Part shown: one piece after another, positions 17,337-26,385 of the stretch | Layout: each line of letters opens with the position of its first letter | Position numbering within the stretch: position 1 is the stretch's first letter | DNA from: CADEED01 sp035525785 | GTDB taxonomy: Bacteria; Pseudomonadota; Gammaproteobacteria; Steroidobacterales; Steroidobacteraceae | DNA length: 47,650 bases | NCBI GenBank assembly: GCA_035525785.1 | Contig: DATLDQ010000098.1 | Location: 1-47,650 of the forward strand | Reading direction: 5' to 3' | Made by a program: the position numbers and the translations under genes | The notes under the pieces: generated by a model | What the model was told of the DNA's origin: nothing | The model's input: the letters and a program-made list of their open reading frames with translations, nothing else | Database searches by the model: none

Positions 17337-17906
17337 ATGCCGGATATCAATTCCAGGATCGCGGACCGGGTGCGGTCACTGCGGGCGCAAAAATCCCTGA
17401 GCCTCGAAGCGCTGGCCACGCGCTGCGACGTGAGCCGTTCCATGCTTTCGCTGATCGAACGCGGCGAGAGCAGCCCCACCGCGGTGGTGCTCGAGAAGAT
17501 CGCTGCCGGCCTCGGAGTCACGCTGGCCTCGCTGTTCGATGACACGAGCGCGCCGCCGGATCCGCTGGCTCGCGGTGCGGACCGCACCACGTGGAAGGAC
17601 CCGCAATCGGGATACCTGCGTAGGAACATCTCGCCCGCATTTCCCTCCCCCATCCGCATCGTCGAGGTGGAATTCCCGGCCGGCGCGAAAGTGGCATACG
17701 AAAGCGGCACCCGGGCCACCGCGACTGGTACGGGCGCGGTGGCACAGCAGATCTGGGTGCTCGACGGGGCCATCGAAATCACTGTCGGCAAGACCGTCCA
17801 CAAACTCGAGAAGGACGACTGCCTCGCCATGCAACTCGATGCTCCGATCACCTTTCGCAATCGCACGCGCCGCACCGCGCACTATGTCGTGGTGCTCGCG
17901 GCATGA
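17337..17906 (+). CDS. XRE-family regulator with C-terminal cupin
   Basis: A 189-residue regulator (from ATG 17337). Residues 1-60 form an XRE helix-turn-helix (RIADRVRSLRAQKSLSLEALA, then SRSMLSLIERGESSPTAVVLEKIA). Residues 100-189 form a small-molecule-binding cupin (IWVLDGAIEITVGKTVHKLEKDDCLAM). Such XRE-cupin proteins are usually local repressors or activators of adjacent catabolic genes and are released by a metabolite. The frame is open further upstream to a TTG at 17307, but that would place the operator-like repeats inside the coding region. The stop overlaps the next gene's ATG by four bases (ATGA), so the regulator, acetyltransferase and dehydratase are translated as a unit. Confidence 0.9.
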   Translation: MPDINSRIADRVRSLRAQKSLSLEALATRCDVSRSMLSLIERGESSPTAVVLEKIAAGLGVTLASLFDDTSAPPDPLARGADRTTWKDPQSGYLRRNISPAFPSPIRIVEVEFPAGAKVAYESGTRATATGTGAVAQQIWVLDGAIEITVGKTVHKLEKDDCLAMQLDAPITFRNRTRRTAHYVVVLAA

Positions 17907-18454
17907 GCGGTGTCCGGGTACGCGAGCTCCAGCGAATCAGCCAGCGCGAGCTCGACGGGCTCTGCGCAGTGCTCATGGATTGCGTCGCGGGCGGCGCCTC
18001 CGTCAATTTCATGTGGCCCCTGACGCGCGAGAAGGCGGAGAAGTTCTGGCGCGGCGTGGACGAAGGTCTCGCGCGCGGCGACCGCGCACTGATCGTTGCC
18101 GAAGACGAAGCGGAACACATCGTCGGCACGGCCCAGGTGGTATGGGCGCCCCAGGAGAACCAGCCACATCGCGCCGACGTGGCCAAGATGCTCGTGCACC
18201 GTCGCGCCCGACGACTCGGTATCGGCGGTTTACTGCTCGCGGCTGCCGAACGCGCCGCGAAGGCGGCGGGCAAGACCCTGCTGGTGCTGGACACGGCAAG
18301 TGAGGACGCCGAGCGTCTTTACGAGCGAGGGGGCTGGCAGCGCGTGGGCGCCATCCCCCGCTATGCGCTGATGCCGGATGGACCGTTCTGCCGCACAGTG
18401 GTCTTCTACAAGGACTTGGACAACAGCCCACGCGCAACGGAGTCGCGCACTTGA
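17903..18454 (+). CDS. GNAT-family N-acetyltransferase
   Basis: A 183-residue GCN5-related acetyltransferase. The acetyl-CoA-binding motif A appears as VHRRARRLGIGGLLLAAAERAA, and the motif B end as LVLDTASEDAERLYERGGWQRVGAIP. The substrate is unknown. In this context it may acetylate an amine made or consumed by the downstream enzymes. It overlaps the upstream regulator and the downstream dehydratase by four bases each (ATGA and TTGA). Confidence 0.88.
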   Translation: MSGVRVRELQRISQRELDGLCAVLMDCVAGGASVNFMWPLTREKAEKFWRGVDEGLARGDRALIVAEDEAEHIVGTAQVVWAPQENQPHRADVAKMLVHRRARRLGIGGLLLAAAERAAKAAGKTLLVLDTASEDAERLYERGGWQRVGAIPRYALMPDGPFCRTVVFYKDLDNSPRATESRT

Positions 18455-19746
18455 AACGCAGACAATTCCTCCAGCACGTGGGCGCCGGTTCTGCGCTCGC
18501 ATTGCTTCCCTGGCGGGAGACGCTCGCCGCCTCCCTGAACCTGCCGGATCTCGTCATCGATGACGTCGAGGTGCTGCGAATCAGCGGACCGCGCGAGCGT
18601 ACTCCGGGCGTGAACGGCCAATTCCAGGTGAATCCGCTGCACCTGTATCCCGATCGCCGGCCGCAGCCGTACCGGGACGCCGATTCGCCGAAGAAGGAAA
18701 CCTATACGGCGCGGCACCACTACATCCGCATACGCACCCGGGGCGGACACGAAGGCCTGTATGGCTATCTCGATGGCGAGGCGATGCCGACCATTCTCGG
18801 TCCGCTGCGCCGGCTGCTCATCGGCCAGGACGCCATGGCGATCGAGAAACTCTGGGACCAGATGTACCGCTCGAATCGCCATTCGCGCGCGGGCCACTAC
18901 ATGATGGGTATCAGCGCCTGCGACAACGCGCTCTGGGACCTGCGCGCGCGTTACCTCGGCGTGCCGGTCTTCCGGTTGTTAGGCGGCCCGACGCAGCAGC
19001 CCGTGCGTGTGTATGGCAGCTGCCTCGGCTATTCGATCGATCCCGCCTCCGCGGCAAGACGCGCGGCGCAGCTTAAGAAGGATGGCTTCATCCATCAGAA
19101 GTGGTTCCTGGGCTACGGGCCCGGCGACGGACAGAAAGGCATGGATCTCAACGTGGCGTTGCTGCGCGAGTTGCGCGCTGCGCTCGGCGACGAAGTCGAG
19201 ATCGGTTTCGACGCCTATCAAGGCTGGGATCTCCAGTACGCGCTGCAGTGGTGCCGCAAGGTGGAGCAGTACCGCCCGTGGTTCCTCGAAGAAGCGTTCC
19301 CGATGGCGGATGTGGAGAGCTTTGCGCGCCTTCGTGAGGGCACGGGCGTGCCCGTGGCCACCGGCGAGCATTTCTACAATCGCTGGGAAGTTGAGGAATT
19401 CCTCAAGGCCGATGCCCTGCACTACGTGCAGGCGGATCCCGAGTGGTGCGGCGGCATCAGCGAAGTGTCCAAGATCTGCCAGCTCGCCTCGGTGCATGGC
19501 GTGCGCGTCATGCCTCACTGTCACAACGTGCATGCCGCGCTGGCCCTGGTCGCGAGCCAGTCGCCCGCCGTGTGCCCCGTGGGCGAATTCCTGATCAATC
19601 ACGTGCCCGAGAAACAGTGGTTCCTCAAGGATCCGCTGGTCGCCGTGAATGGGCAGGTGACCTTGCACGAGAAGCCGGGCTTCGGCCTCGAACTCGACAC
19701 TGCCAAGATCGAAAAGCAGGAAGTGCTGACTTCCATCCCGACCTAG
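18451..19746 (+). CDS. Tat-exported enolase-superfamily (mandelate racemase / rhamnonate dehydratase-like) enzyme
   Basis: A 431-residue member of the mandelate racemase subgroup. Metal ligands appear as Asp254 (GFDAYQGWD), Glu280 (WFLEEAFP) and Glu306 (ATGEHFYNRWE). A KWF segment near 217-219 (HQKWFLGYGPGDG) and the MPHCHNVHAALAL block with His356 resemble L-rhamnonate dehydratase more than D-galactonate dehydratase. Unusually, it begins with a twin-arginine signal (KRRQFLQH, then a hydrophobic stretch to about residue 27), so it is probably exported folded. The start is a TTG overlapping the GNAT stop (TTGA); I chose it because it alone gives a full Tat signal. It is 10 bp before the M20 peptidase gene. 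The sugar-acid substrate is not determinable here. Confidence 0.87.
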   Translation: MKRRQFLQHVGAGSALALLPWRETLAASLNLPDLVIDDVEVLRISGPRERTPGVNGQFQVNPLHLYPDRRPQPYRDADSPKKETYTARHHYIRIRTRGGHEGLYGYLDGEAMPTILGPLRRLLIGQDAMAIEKLWDQMYRSNRHSRAGHYMMGISACDNALWDLRARYLGVPVFRLLGGPTQQPVRVYGSCLGYSIDPASAARRAAQLKKDGFIHQKWFLGYGPGDGQKGMDLNVALLRELRAALGDEVEIGFDAYQGWDLQYALQWCRKVEQYRPWFLEEAFPMADVESFARLREGTGVPVATGEHFYNRWEVEEFLKADALHYVQADPEWCGGISEVSKICQLASVHGVRVMPHCHNVHAALALVASQSPAVCPVGEFLINHVPEKQWFLKDPLVAVNGQVTLHEKPGFGLELDTAKIEKQEVLTSIPT

Positions 19747-19756
19747 AGGAAACGAC

Positions 19757-21205
19757 ATGCGCCTGAAGCTCCTTGCACTCGCCGCCGGTCTCACGACCGC
19801 CCTGCCCGGATTCGCCGCACAGAAAGCGAACGAGATCACGGCCAGCCGCCAGACCGCCGCGTCGAAGCAGGCGCGCGCCGGCGAAGCCGGATTTCGCGCG
19901 CTCTACAGGGAGCTGGTGGAGATCAACACCACGCTGTCGGTGGGTTCGTGTACCGACGCCGCGAATGCCATGAAGGCACGCCTGGTCGCGGCGGGATTCA
20001 AGGACGAAGATGCGCGGGTGATCATCCCCGAGGGATGGCCCAAGCAGGGCAACCTGGTCGCGCAGCTCGCGGGTAGCGACAGCAATCTCAAGCCGCTGCT
20101 GTTGCTCGCGCATATCGACGTGGTCGAGGCCAATCGCGCCGACTGGGAACGCGACCCCTTCAAGCTGGTGGAGGAAGACGGGTTCTTCTACGCGCGCGGC
20201 TCCTCGGATGACAAAGCCATGGCCGCGGTGTTCGCCGACACGATGGTCAGGCTCAAGAGCGAGGGCTATCGTCCCAGGCGCGGCATCAAGCTCGCGCTGA
20301 CCTGCGGCGAGGAAACGCCGAACGTGTTCAATGGCGTCAAATACCTGGTCGCGAATCACCGCGACCTCATCGACGCCGCCTTCGCGCTCAACGAAGGTGG
20401 CGGCGGACGATACGACCAGGCCACCGGCGCTTACCGGTATCACGGCATACTCGCCGCGGAAAAGGTGTATCAGGACTTCACGCTGAGCACGGCCAACAAG
20501 GGCGGCCACTCTTCGCGCCCCACTCCCGACAATGCCATCTATCAGCTCACGCATGCGCTCGAGAAGATAGAGGCGCACTCGTTCCCGATCGAGTTCAACG
20601 ACACCGCGCGCGCCTACTTCGAGAAATTCGGCGCCATCGAGGGCGGCGACAAGGGCGCCGACATGATCGCCGCGGCCAAGGGCGATGCCGCGGCGGCCGA
20701 GCGGCTGCGCAAAGACCCTTCGATGAACGCCATCCTGCACACCAATTGCGTGGCGACGCAGATCTCCGGCGGCCACGCCCCGAACGCACTGCCCCAGCGT
20801 GCCACGGCCAACGTGAACTGCCGCATCTATCCCGGGCACAAGCAGCAGGAGATCCGCGACGAGCTCATCCGCGTCATCGGCGATCCCGGAGTGAAGGTGG
20901 AATTCCAGTCCGAACCGGAGAACGCCGGCGCCGGCCCGCCGCTCTCCGCCATGGTGATGAAGCCTATCGAAACGCTGAGCCGCGACATGTTTCCTGGCGT
21001 CGCGGTGATCCCGACCATGAGTTCCGGCGCGACCGATTGTCGCTTCCTGACGCCCGCGGGCGTGCCGTGCTACGGCGTGTCGGGCATGTTCGGCGATGGC
21101 GCCACCGGCAACGCACACGGCCTCAACGAGCGCATCCGCGTGCAATCGCTGCTCGAAGGACGCGAATTCCTCTATCGACTCACGAAGTCGTACACCGGGC
21201 GCTGA
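19757..21205 (+). CDS. Exported M20-family metallopeptidase
   Basis: A 482-residue zinc peptidase with a Sec signal peptide (residues 1-20, GFAAQ). Catalytic and zinc residues: LLLAHIDVV (His119, Asp121), ARGSSDDKA (bridging Asp151), CGEETPN (Glu185/Glu186) and a C-terminal GNAHGLNERI (His). The dimerisation 'lid' domain contains the GGHSSRPTPDNAIYQL block. M20 enzymes remove amino acids from peptides or acylated amino acids, here in the periplasm. A GAGGAAAC ribosome binding site precedes the ATG, 10 bp after the dehydratase, so it is the last gene of this operon. It ends four bases from the convergent amidohydrolase gene. Confidence 0.92.
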   Translation: MRLKLLALAAGLTTALPGFAAQKANEITASRQTAASKQARAGEAGFRALYRELVEINTTLSVGSCTDAANAMKARLVAAGFKDEDARVIIPEGWPKQGNLVAQLAGSDSNLKPLLLLAHIDVVEANRADWERDPFKLVEEDGFFYARGSSDDKAMAAVFADTMVRLKSEGYRPRRGIKLALTCGEETPNVFNGVKYLVANHRDLIDAAFALNEGGGGRYDQATGAYRYHGILAAEKVYQDFTLSTANKGGHSSRPTPDNAIYQLTHALEKIEAHSFPIEFNDTARAYFEKFGAIEGGDKGADMIAAAKGDAAAAERLRKDPSMNAILHTNCVATQISGGHAPNALPQRATANVNCRIYPGHKQQEIRDELIRVIGDPGVKVEFQSEPENAGAGPPLSAMVMKPIETLSRDMFPGVAVIPTMSSGATDCRFLTPAGVPCYGVSGMFGDGATGNAHGLNERIRVQSLLEGREFLYRLTKSYTGR

Positions 21206-21209
21206 GTAT

Positions 21210-22196
21210 TCAGCGGGTATCGATCCGGGGCAGGCGCAGGAAGCGCACGGCATTGTGGTAGAAAATGTCGCGCTTCTGCGCCTGGCTGAGGAATGGCGCC
21301 TTCTCGATGGTGTCGATGGCCACGTCAATGGCATGCGGCCAGATCATCTGATCCGAGCCCCAGAGGATGCGCTTGCCAAAGCCCGCGTCGACGAGCCGGC
21401 GCAGCTGCGAATAGAAGTGCGCGCGCGGAAAGCCCCAGTCGTTCTGGGCCACGTCCACGTATACCTGTGGATTTGAATACAGTAGCGCGATCATCTCGTC
21501 GACGAACGGCGAGCCAAAGTGCATGACATACAGGCGCAGTTTCGGATGTCGTACCAGCACGGGTTCGAGCTGCAGCGGCGAGCCCAGGGACACGCGGTAG
21601 TCGGGGTTGCCCCCTACGTGGATGCCGCCCGGCGGCCCCTCACCCAGGTGCACGCCCACCGGTATGTCGAGTTCCTCGGCTAGCGCGAAATAAGGCTCGA
21701 GCTTCGCATCGTCGAGTGACAGCCCCCGATACTGCGCACCGATCTCGGCGAACACCGCGAATCGTCCGCTTGCGAACATCCCGCGCAATTGCTCGGGCGT
21801 ACGCGGCTCGTCGGCAAGAAAAGAAATGGCAGGAATCACGCGAGCCGGATCGGCCTTGCGCCACTGTTCCACGCGCTCGAGCGGCCCGGAGGTCACGGCG
21901 TAGATGTTGTGGCGCCCGAGCGCTGCCAGCGATTCGCGCATCACGGTCTCGTCCGACGCGCTCTGCGCGACCGGATTCGCGCAAACCATGACGGCTTCGA
22001 TGGTGATGGGCGTGCGCGGATCGACGCCCGGAAACTCCATCGGCGCGTCGTTCATGCAGACGCGCGCGCCGCCGCCGTAGTCGGCGAGCGAATGTGCATG
22101 CAGGTGCATGTCGATGATGGGCGGCGCGGCCGCGAACGCAGCGCCACCCCATACGGAAACGCACAGCGAAACCCACGAGCGTAGGCCCCTGCGCAC
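21210..22196 (-). CDS. Exported amidohydrolase-2 family protein
   Basis: A 328-residue TIM-barrel hydrolase with a signal peptide (residues 1-23, AAFAAAPP). The metal-binding start PIIDMHLHAH, a mid-protein VGVHLGEGPPGG, the strand RLYVMHFGSPF and the C-terminal GKRILWGSDQMIWPHA give the His-x-His, His, His and Asp pattern of the amidohydrolase-2 (PF04909) group, which includes decarboxylases and lactonases. The start is a GTG one base after the stop of the dehydrogenase gene, so the two are coupled. The substrate is unknown. Confidence 0.85.
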   Translation of the reverse strand: MRRGLRSWVSLCVSVWGGAAFAAAPPIIDMHLHAHSLADYGGGARVCMNDAPMEFPGVDPRTPITIEAVMVCANPVAQSASDETVMRESLAALGRHNIYAVTSGPLERVEQWRKADPARVIPAISFLADEPRTPEQLRGMFASGRFAVFAEIGAQYRGLSLDDAKLEPYFALAEELDIPVGVHLGEGPPGGIHVGGNPDYRVSLGSPLQLEPVLVRHPKLRLYVMHFGSPFVDEMIALLYSNPQVYVDVAQNDWGFPRAHFYSQLRRLVDAGFGKRILWGSDQMIWPHAIDVAIDTIEKAPFLSQAQKRDIFYHNAVRFLRLPRIDTR

Positions 22197-22197
22197 C

Positions 22198-23376
22198 TCA
22201 ATAGCCTTTCTTGAAATCGACTACCGAAAGCATCTTGTCGCCCACCGCGAAGCGCCGGACCATTTCGCGAAGCAACAGCTCACGCGGCCCCTGTCCGAGA
22301 TCCGAACGCGCGGACATGTGCGGAGTGATGATGATATTGCGCGCTTTCCAGAGCGGGTGGTCCGTCGGCAGCGGCTCGGGTTCGGTGACATCGAGACCCG
22401 CGCCCGCAATGATGCCGTCGTTGAGCGCCTTCGCGAGGTCATCGGTGACCACGCTTCCGCCCCGACCGACGTTGATGAAGTACGCGGACTTCTTCATGCG
22501 CGCGAACATCTTCGCGTCGAACAAGTTGGTCGTGGCCGGTACCAAAGGCAGCGCGGAAACGACCACGTCCGCCTTGGCGATGAGCGTCGGCAGCTCGTCG
22601 GACAGGCCCACGTAGCTCACGAAGTCGGGCTTGTCGCGCGAGCTGTTGCGCGTGGCGATGACGTTCATGCCGAGTGCGTGCGCCCGCTTCGCCACTTCCA
22701 TGCCGATGCCACCCAGTCCGGCGACCAGCAAGGTCTTGCCGCCGAGCGCCTGGGGTTCGGAGCCGGCGAAACTGCCACCCCAGCCCTCGCCGCGCGCCTG
22801 GCGACCCACGGAGGTGTGCAGCGATCGCGACAGCGCGAACATGAGCCCGATGCAGTGCTCGGCCATCACCGGTCCGGCGACCGCGCGCATGTTGGTCACG
22901 GTGAGATCGGCACGGTCCAGGCCCTGCTTGCCGAGGCACGATTCCACGCCCGCGGAGTAGATGCCTATCCACCGCACGTTCTTCGCGGCGGCGAGCACCC
23001 GATCATCGCAAACCAGATTGTCGACGCCCAGCAAGGCGTCGGCCGTGGGGGCCTGCGCGGCCATCTCGGTCGCGCCGCGCACCACCACGAGCTCGATGCC
23101 CGGAAAGATTTCCTTCCACGCGGCAAGGGCCTTCGGGTCCGTGGGGTTGTAGGGCCCTGCGGCCGACAAGACGATGCGCTTCGGCTTCTTCCAACCGGGC
23201 TGCTCACGCAGCGCCGTCGCCGCTTCTGGAAACGCCAGCTCCTGGATGAGCGCCACCGCCTTCGGATCCGGCGGCACGGTGGTTAGTTCGGTCTTCGGCA
23301 GGTCGGCCGCCCCGCAAACCAAAGCGAGCGCTCCACCCACCACCATCCAGCCCGCCTTCAGAATCGAGTAGCGCAT
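22198..23376 (-). CDS. D-2-hydroxyacid dehydrogenase family protein with signal peptide
   Basis: A 392-residue NAD(P)-dependent D-2-hydroxyacid dehydrogenase fold. The nucleotide-binding loop is LLVAGLGGIGMEVAKRA. The catalytic Arg, Glu and His lie in FINVGRGGSVV, GLDVTEPEPLP and IITPHMSA. The ATG at 23376 follows a strong AAGGAG ribosome binding site. It gives a hydrophobic N-terminal signal (MVVGGALALVCGAADL), so the protein seems to be exported or lipid-anchored, which is unusual for a cofactor-dependent dehydrogenase. The frame stays open upstream, but only this start fits the ribosome binding site. It is 96 bp after glgP and one base before the amidohydrolase gene. The substrate is unknown. 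Confidence 0.85.
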   Translation of the reverse strand: MRYSILKAGWMVVGGALALVCGAADLPKTELTTVPPDPKAVALIQELAFPEAATALREQPGWKKPKRIVLSAAGPYNPTDPKALAAWKEIFPGIELVVVRGATEMAAQAPTADALLGVDNLVCDDRVLAAAKNVRWIGIYSAGVESCLGKQGLDRADLTVTNMRAVAGPVMAEHCIGLMFALSRSLHTSVGRQARGEGWGGSFAGSEPQALGGKTLLVAGLGGIGMEVAKRAHALGMNVIATRNSSRDKPDFVSYVGLSDELPTLIAKADVVVSALPLVPATTNLFDAKMFARMKKSAYFINVGRGGSVVTDDLAKALNDGIIAGAGLDVTEPEPLPTDHPLWKARNIIITPHMSARSDLGQGPRELLLREMVRRFAVGDKMLSVVDFKKGY

Positions 23377-23472
23377 CCCATTCTCCTTCCCGTGCCCGCC
23401 GAACGTTCTCCGAATCCGACGCACACCGCAAGACTTTCCGTGGCCCGCCTCCTGGTCCAGCCGCGTCCCCAT

Positions 23473-26013
23473 TTACTGCACGAAGCCAGCCTTCACTTCT
23501 TCCTGCGAGATCAACTGCACGGGAACCGGTTTGGCATGCCAGATGCCCTCGCAGTACTCCCGGATGGTTCGATCCGAGGAGAACTTGCCCGAACGAGCCA
23601 CGTTGAGAATGGACATCTTCGTCCACGCGTCCTTGTCACGATACGTCTGGTCCACCAGCACCTGGCAGTCGGCGTACGACTGGTAATCCGCAAAGACGAA
23701 GTACGGATCGTGATGTACCAGGTTGTCGATGAGCGGCAGGAACTGGTGCGTGTTGCCGCGCGAGAAGAAACCATCCTTGATGAGCTGCAGGACGGCTTGC
23801 AGCTCTTCGCTCTGCTCCACGAACTCCATGGGCCGGTAGCCAGCCGCACGACGGGCGGCAACCTCGTGCGCTTCGAGACCGAACAGGAAAAAATTCTCGA
23901 CGCCCACTTCCTCGCATATCTCGATGTTGGCGCCATCGACCGTGCCGATCGTGAGCGCGCCGTTCATCTGGAATTTCATGTTGCCGGTGCCGGAAGCTTC
24001 CTTGCCCGCCGTCGACACCTGCTCGGAAAGATCCGCGGCCGGATAGATCTTCTGCCCGTTGGTCACGTTGAAGTTCGGCAGGAACACGATCTTGATGAGA
24101 TTGCGGACGCTCGGGTCGCGATTGATGATCTCGGCCGCCGCGGTGATCAGACGGATGATGAGTTTGGCCAGGTGGTAGCCAGGCGCGGCCTTGCCACCGA
24201 AGATGAACACGCGCGGTTCCATGGTGAACTTCGGGTCCGTCTTCAGCCGGTGATACAGCGCGATCACATGCAGGATGTTCAGGTGCTGGCGCTTGTACTC
24301 ATGGATGCGCTTGACCTGCACGTCGAAGATGGCGGCCGGGTCGACCACGATCCCAGTGCGCTGCTCGATGACGGCCGCGAGCGACGCCTTGTTCATATGC
24401 TTGATCCGCCGCCACACGGCGCGGAAGTCCGGATCGTCCGCCAGCGGCTCGAGCCGGCGCAACTGCGACAGGTCGCGGATCCAGTCGTCGCCGATGCGTT
24501 GCGAGATGCAGTTCGCGAGCCGCGGATTCGACAGCGCGATCCACCGGCGCGGCGTCACCCCGTTGGTCTTGTTGGTGAACTTCTGCGGCCAGAGCTCGGC
24601 GAAATCGCGCAGCACGTCGCGCTTCAACAGTTCCGTATGCAGCGCGGCGACGCCGTTGACGGCATGGCTGCCCACGGTAGCCAGGTGCGCCATGCGGATG
24701 TAACGCTCGCCGGATTCATCGATCAATGAAAGTCGGCGGATGCGCTCGTCACTGCCGAAGAAGGCCATGCGCACTTCGTCGAGGAAGCGTGCGTTGATCT
24801 CGTAGATGATCTCCAGCAGCCGCGGCAGCAGCTTCTGGAACATGCCGAGCGGCCAGCGCTCCAGCGCCTCGGGCAGCAGCGTGTGGTTGGTGTAGGCGAA
24901 GGTCTGGCGCGTGATGCTCCAGGCGCGGTCCCACTCCATGTTGAGCTCGTCCACCAGCAGCCGCATGAGCTCGGCCACCGCGATCGACGGATGCGTATCG
25001 TTGAGCTGCACCGCGAACTTCTCGTGGAAGCGTTCGGGGGAAATCTTCTGCACCTTGCAGATGCGCAGCATGTCCTGCAGCGAGCAGCTCACGAAGAAGT
25101 ACTGCTGCTCGAGCCTGAGCTCCTTGCCCCGGGCCTGGTCGTCGTTGGGGTACAGCACCTTGGTGAGGTTCTCGCTGCCCACCTTCTGGTGCACCGCGCC
25201 GTAGTAGTCACCGCGATTGAAGGTGCCGAAGTCGAACGACTCGGGCGCCTCGGCCTTCCACAGGCGCAGAGTGTTGGCGGTATTGACGTGGTAGCCGAGG
25301 ATGGGCGTGTCGTACGGAATGCCGTTGACGATGCGGTCCGGGATCCACCGCGTGCGCCTCCGCTGATACTCGTCGTACCAGACCTCGGTGCGGCCACCGA
25401 ACTTCACCGCGCAGCACCACTCCGGCCGCGCGATCTCCCAGGGATTGCCATAGCGCAGCCACTTGTCGGTTTTCTCGACCTGCCAGCCGTCGACGATCTC
25501 CTGCTGGAAGATGCCGAACTCATAACGGATGCCATAGCCGAGCGCCGGCACTTCGAGCGTCGCCAGCGAGTCGATGAAGCAGGCCGCGAGCCGGCCCAGG
25601 CCACCATTGCCGAGTCCAGGCTCATCCTCCTGCGCCAGCAGCTCCTCGAGATCGAGCCCCAGCTCGGCCACGGCGGTACGCGCGGTCTCGTAAATGCCGA
25701 GATTGATGAGGTTGTTGCCCAGATGCGGTCCCATCAGGAACTCGGCGGACAGGTACGACACCGTGCGCGAGCCCTGGCGCGTATACGTTGCCGCAGTGCT
25801 GATCCAGCGCTGCAGCATGCGGTCGCGGACCGCGTAGGCCAGCGCCATGTAGTAGTCGGTCCGGGTCGCGAGCGCCGGGAATTTGCCCTGGATGTAGAAC
25901 AGGTTGTCGAGGAAGGCGTGCTTGAGCGCCTCCTTGGTGAGCGCGGTGCGATCCGCATCGGTGGACGACCTGACGGCCGGGGAATTCGCTAGCTGTGTGA
26001 CGGGCGTGCTCAC
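23473..26013 (-). CDS. glgP: Glycogen/maltodextrin phosphorylase
   Basis: An 846-residue GT35 phosphorylase that releases glucose-1-phosphate from alpha-1,4-glucans. Signatures include SYLSAEFLMGPHLGNNLINL, DEPGLGNGGLGRLAACF, the QLNDTHPSIAVAELMR block, TNKTNGVTPRRW and the pyridoxal-phosphate Lys in EASGTGNMKFQMNGALTIGT, followed by DGANIEI. It works with the amylase and GH97 genes at the left edge in glucan use, although it is 20 kb away from them. It is the first gene of a minus-strand group with the dehydrogenase and amidohydrolase; its leader lies in the 372-bp spacer to the Cys-rich gene. Confidence 0.97.
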   Translation of the reverse strand: MSTPVTQLANSPAVRSSTDADRTALTKEALKHAFLDNLFYIQGKFPALATRTDYYMALAYAVRDRMLQRWISTAATYTRQGSRTVSYLSAEFLMGPHLGNNLINLGIYETARTAVAELGLDLEELLAQEDEPGLGNGGLGRLAACFIDSLATLEVPALGYGIRYEFGIFQQEIVDGWQVEKTDKWLRYGNPWEIARPEWCCAVKFGGRTEVWYDEYQRRRTRWIPDRIVNGIPYDTPILGYHVNTANTLRLWKAEAPESFDFGTFNRGDYYGAVHQKVGSENLTKVLYPNDDQARGKELRLEQQYFFVSCSLQDMLRICKVQKISPERFHEKFAVQLNDTHPSIAVAELMRLLVDELNMEWDRAWSITRQTFAYTNHTLLPEALERWPLGMFQKLLPRLLEIIYEINARFLDEVRMAFFGSDERIRRLSLIDESGERYIRMAHLATVGSHAVNGVAALHTELLKRDVLRDFAELWPQKFTNKTNGVTPRRWIALSNPRLANCISQRIGDDWIRDLSQLRRLEPLADDPDFRAVWRRIKHMNKASLAAVIEQRTGIVVDPAAIFDVQVKRIHEYKRQHLNILHVIALYHRLKTDPKFTMEPRVFIFGGKAAPGYHLAKLIIRLITAAAEIINRDPSVRNLIKIVFLPNFNVTNGQKIYPAADLSEQVSTAGKEASGTGNMKFQMNGALTIGTVDGANIEICEEVGVENFFLFGLEAHEVAARRAAGYRPMEFVEQSEELQAVLQLIKDGFFSRGNTHQFLPLIDNLVHHDPYFVFADYQSYADCQVLVDQTYRDKDAWTKMSILNVARSGKFSSDRTIREYCEGIWHAKPVPVQLISQEEVKAGFVQ

Positions 26014-26385
26014 GAAAAATCGCCTCTTCGGGGTTGGGACGAGGGGGTTGCAAGATCCGTGCTGATTCTACGAGACGTCTGGTGACGATTCGACCGGGTT
26101 TTTTGCACTGCGGGAGTGCGCAACGTCCGTTTCGAGGCCGGGGCGGTGCATTGCCGGTCGCATGCCCGTTTGGCATGAGCCAACCCCCGCCGGGGTGGCG
26201 CGCCGTAGTCGCTTGCCGGGGCGCGACCTCGGGGGAATGCCCGCAAACCGCGCGCGCACCGCGTCATTGTAGTTAGTCAATCCGCCGGGCTGTTGCGACG
26301 CATGATTGACTTTCATCCGTCGCTGTGAAGACTAGTTAGTCACTGGAGCCAGCCCGCTCCGCCCCTTCGACACAGGAGTGTCAAC
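26014..26385. other. Divergent intergenic region, glgP / Cys-rich peptide operon
   Basis: A 372-bp spacer carrying both promoters. It holds a CATGCC-CGTTT-GGCATG hairpin (26161-26177) and a GCACT-N5-AGTGC hairpin (26106-26120). Near the Cys-rich gene there is a 10-bp direct repeat TAGTTAGTCA (26270-26279 and 26333-26342) and an 8-bp inverted repeat AGTCAATC/GATTGACT (26275-26282 and 26304-26311). The TTGACT inside the second arm could be a -35 box, but the -10 is weak. I see no credible short gene here. Confidence 0.6.
26270..26342. repeat. Direct and inverted repeats upstream of the Cys-rich gene
   Basis: TAGTTAGTCA occurs twice, 53 bp apart. The first copy also overlaps an inverted repeat AGTCAATC-N21-GATTGACT. 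The second copy contains GACTA-GT-TAGTC. They lie 44-116 bp before the ATG, a suitable place for a regulator site. Operator function is inferred. Confidence 0.55.

Noticed and set aside
23392..25992. Two long plus-strand frames opposite glgP
   Set aside because: Antisense shadows of a well-conserved phosphorylase.
26101..26120. T-run with GCACT/AGTGC hairpin in the glgP leader, first read as a terminator
   Set aside because: The T-run precedes the hairpin on the plus strand and becomes an A-run after it on the minus strand, so it is not an intrinsic terminator in either direction.
26010..26316. Short minus-strand frames in the glgP / Cys-rich spacer
   Set aside because: Arg/Pro/Ser-rich translations with no start signals; they look like chance frames in GC-rich DNA.
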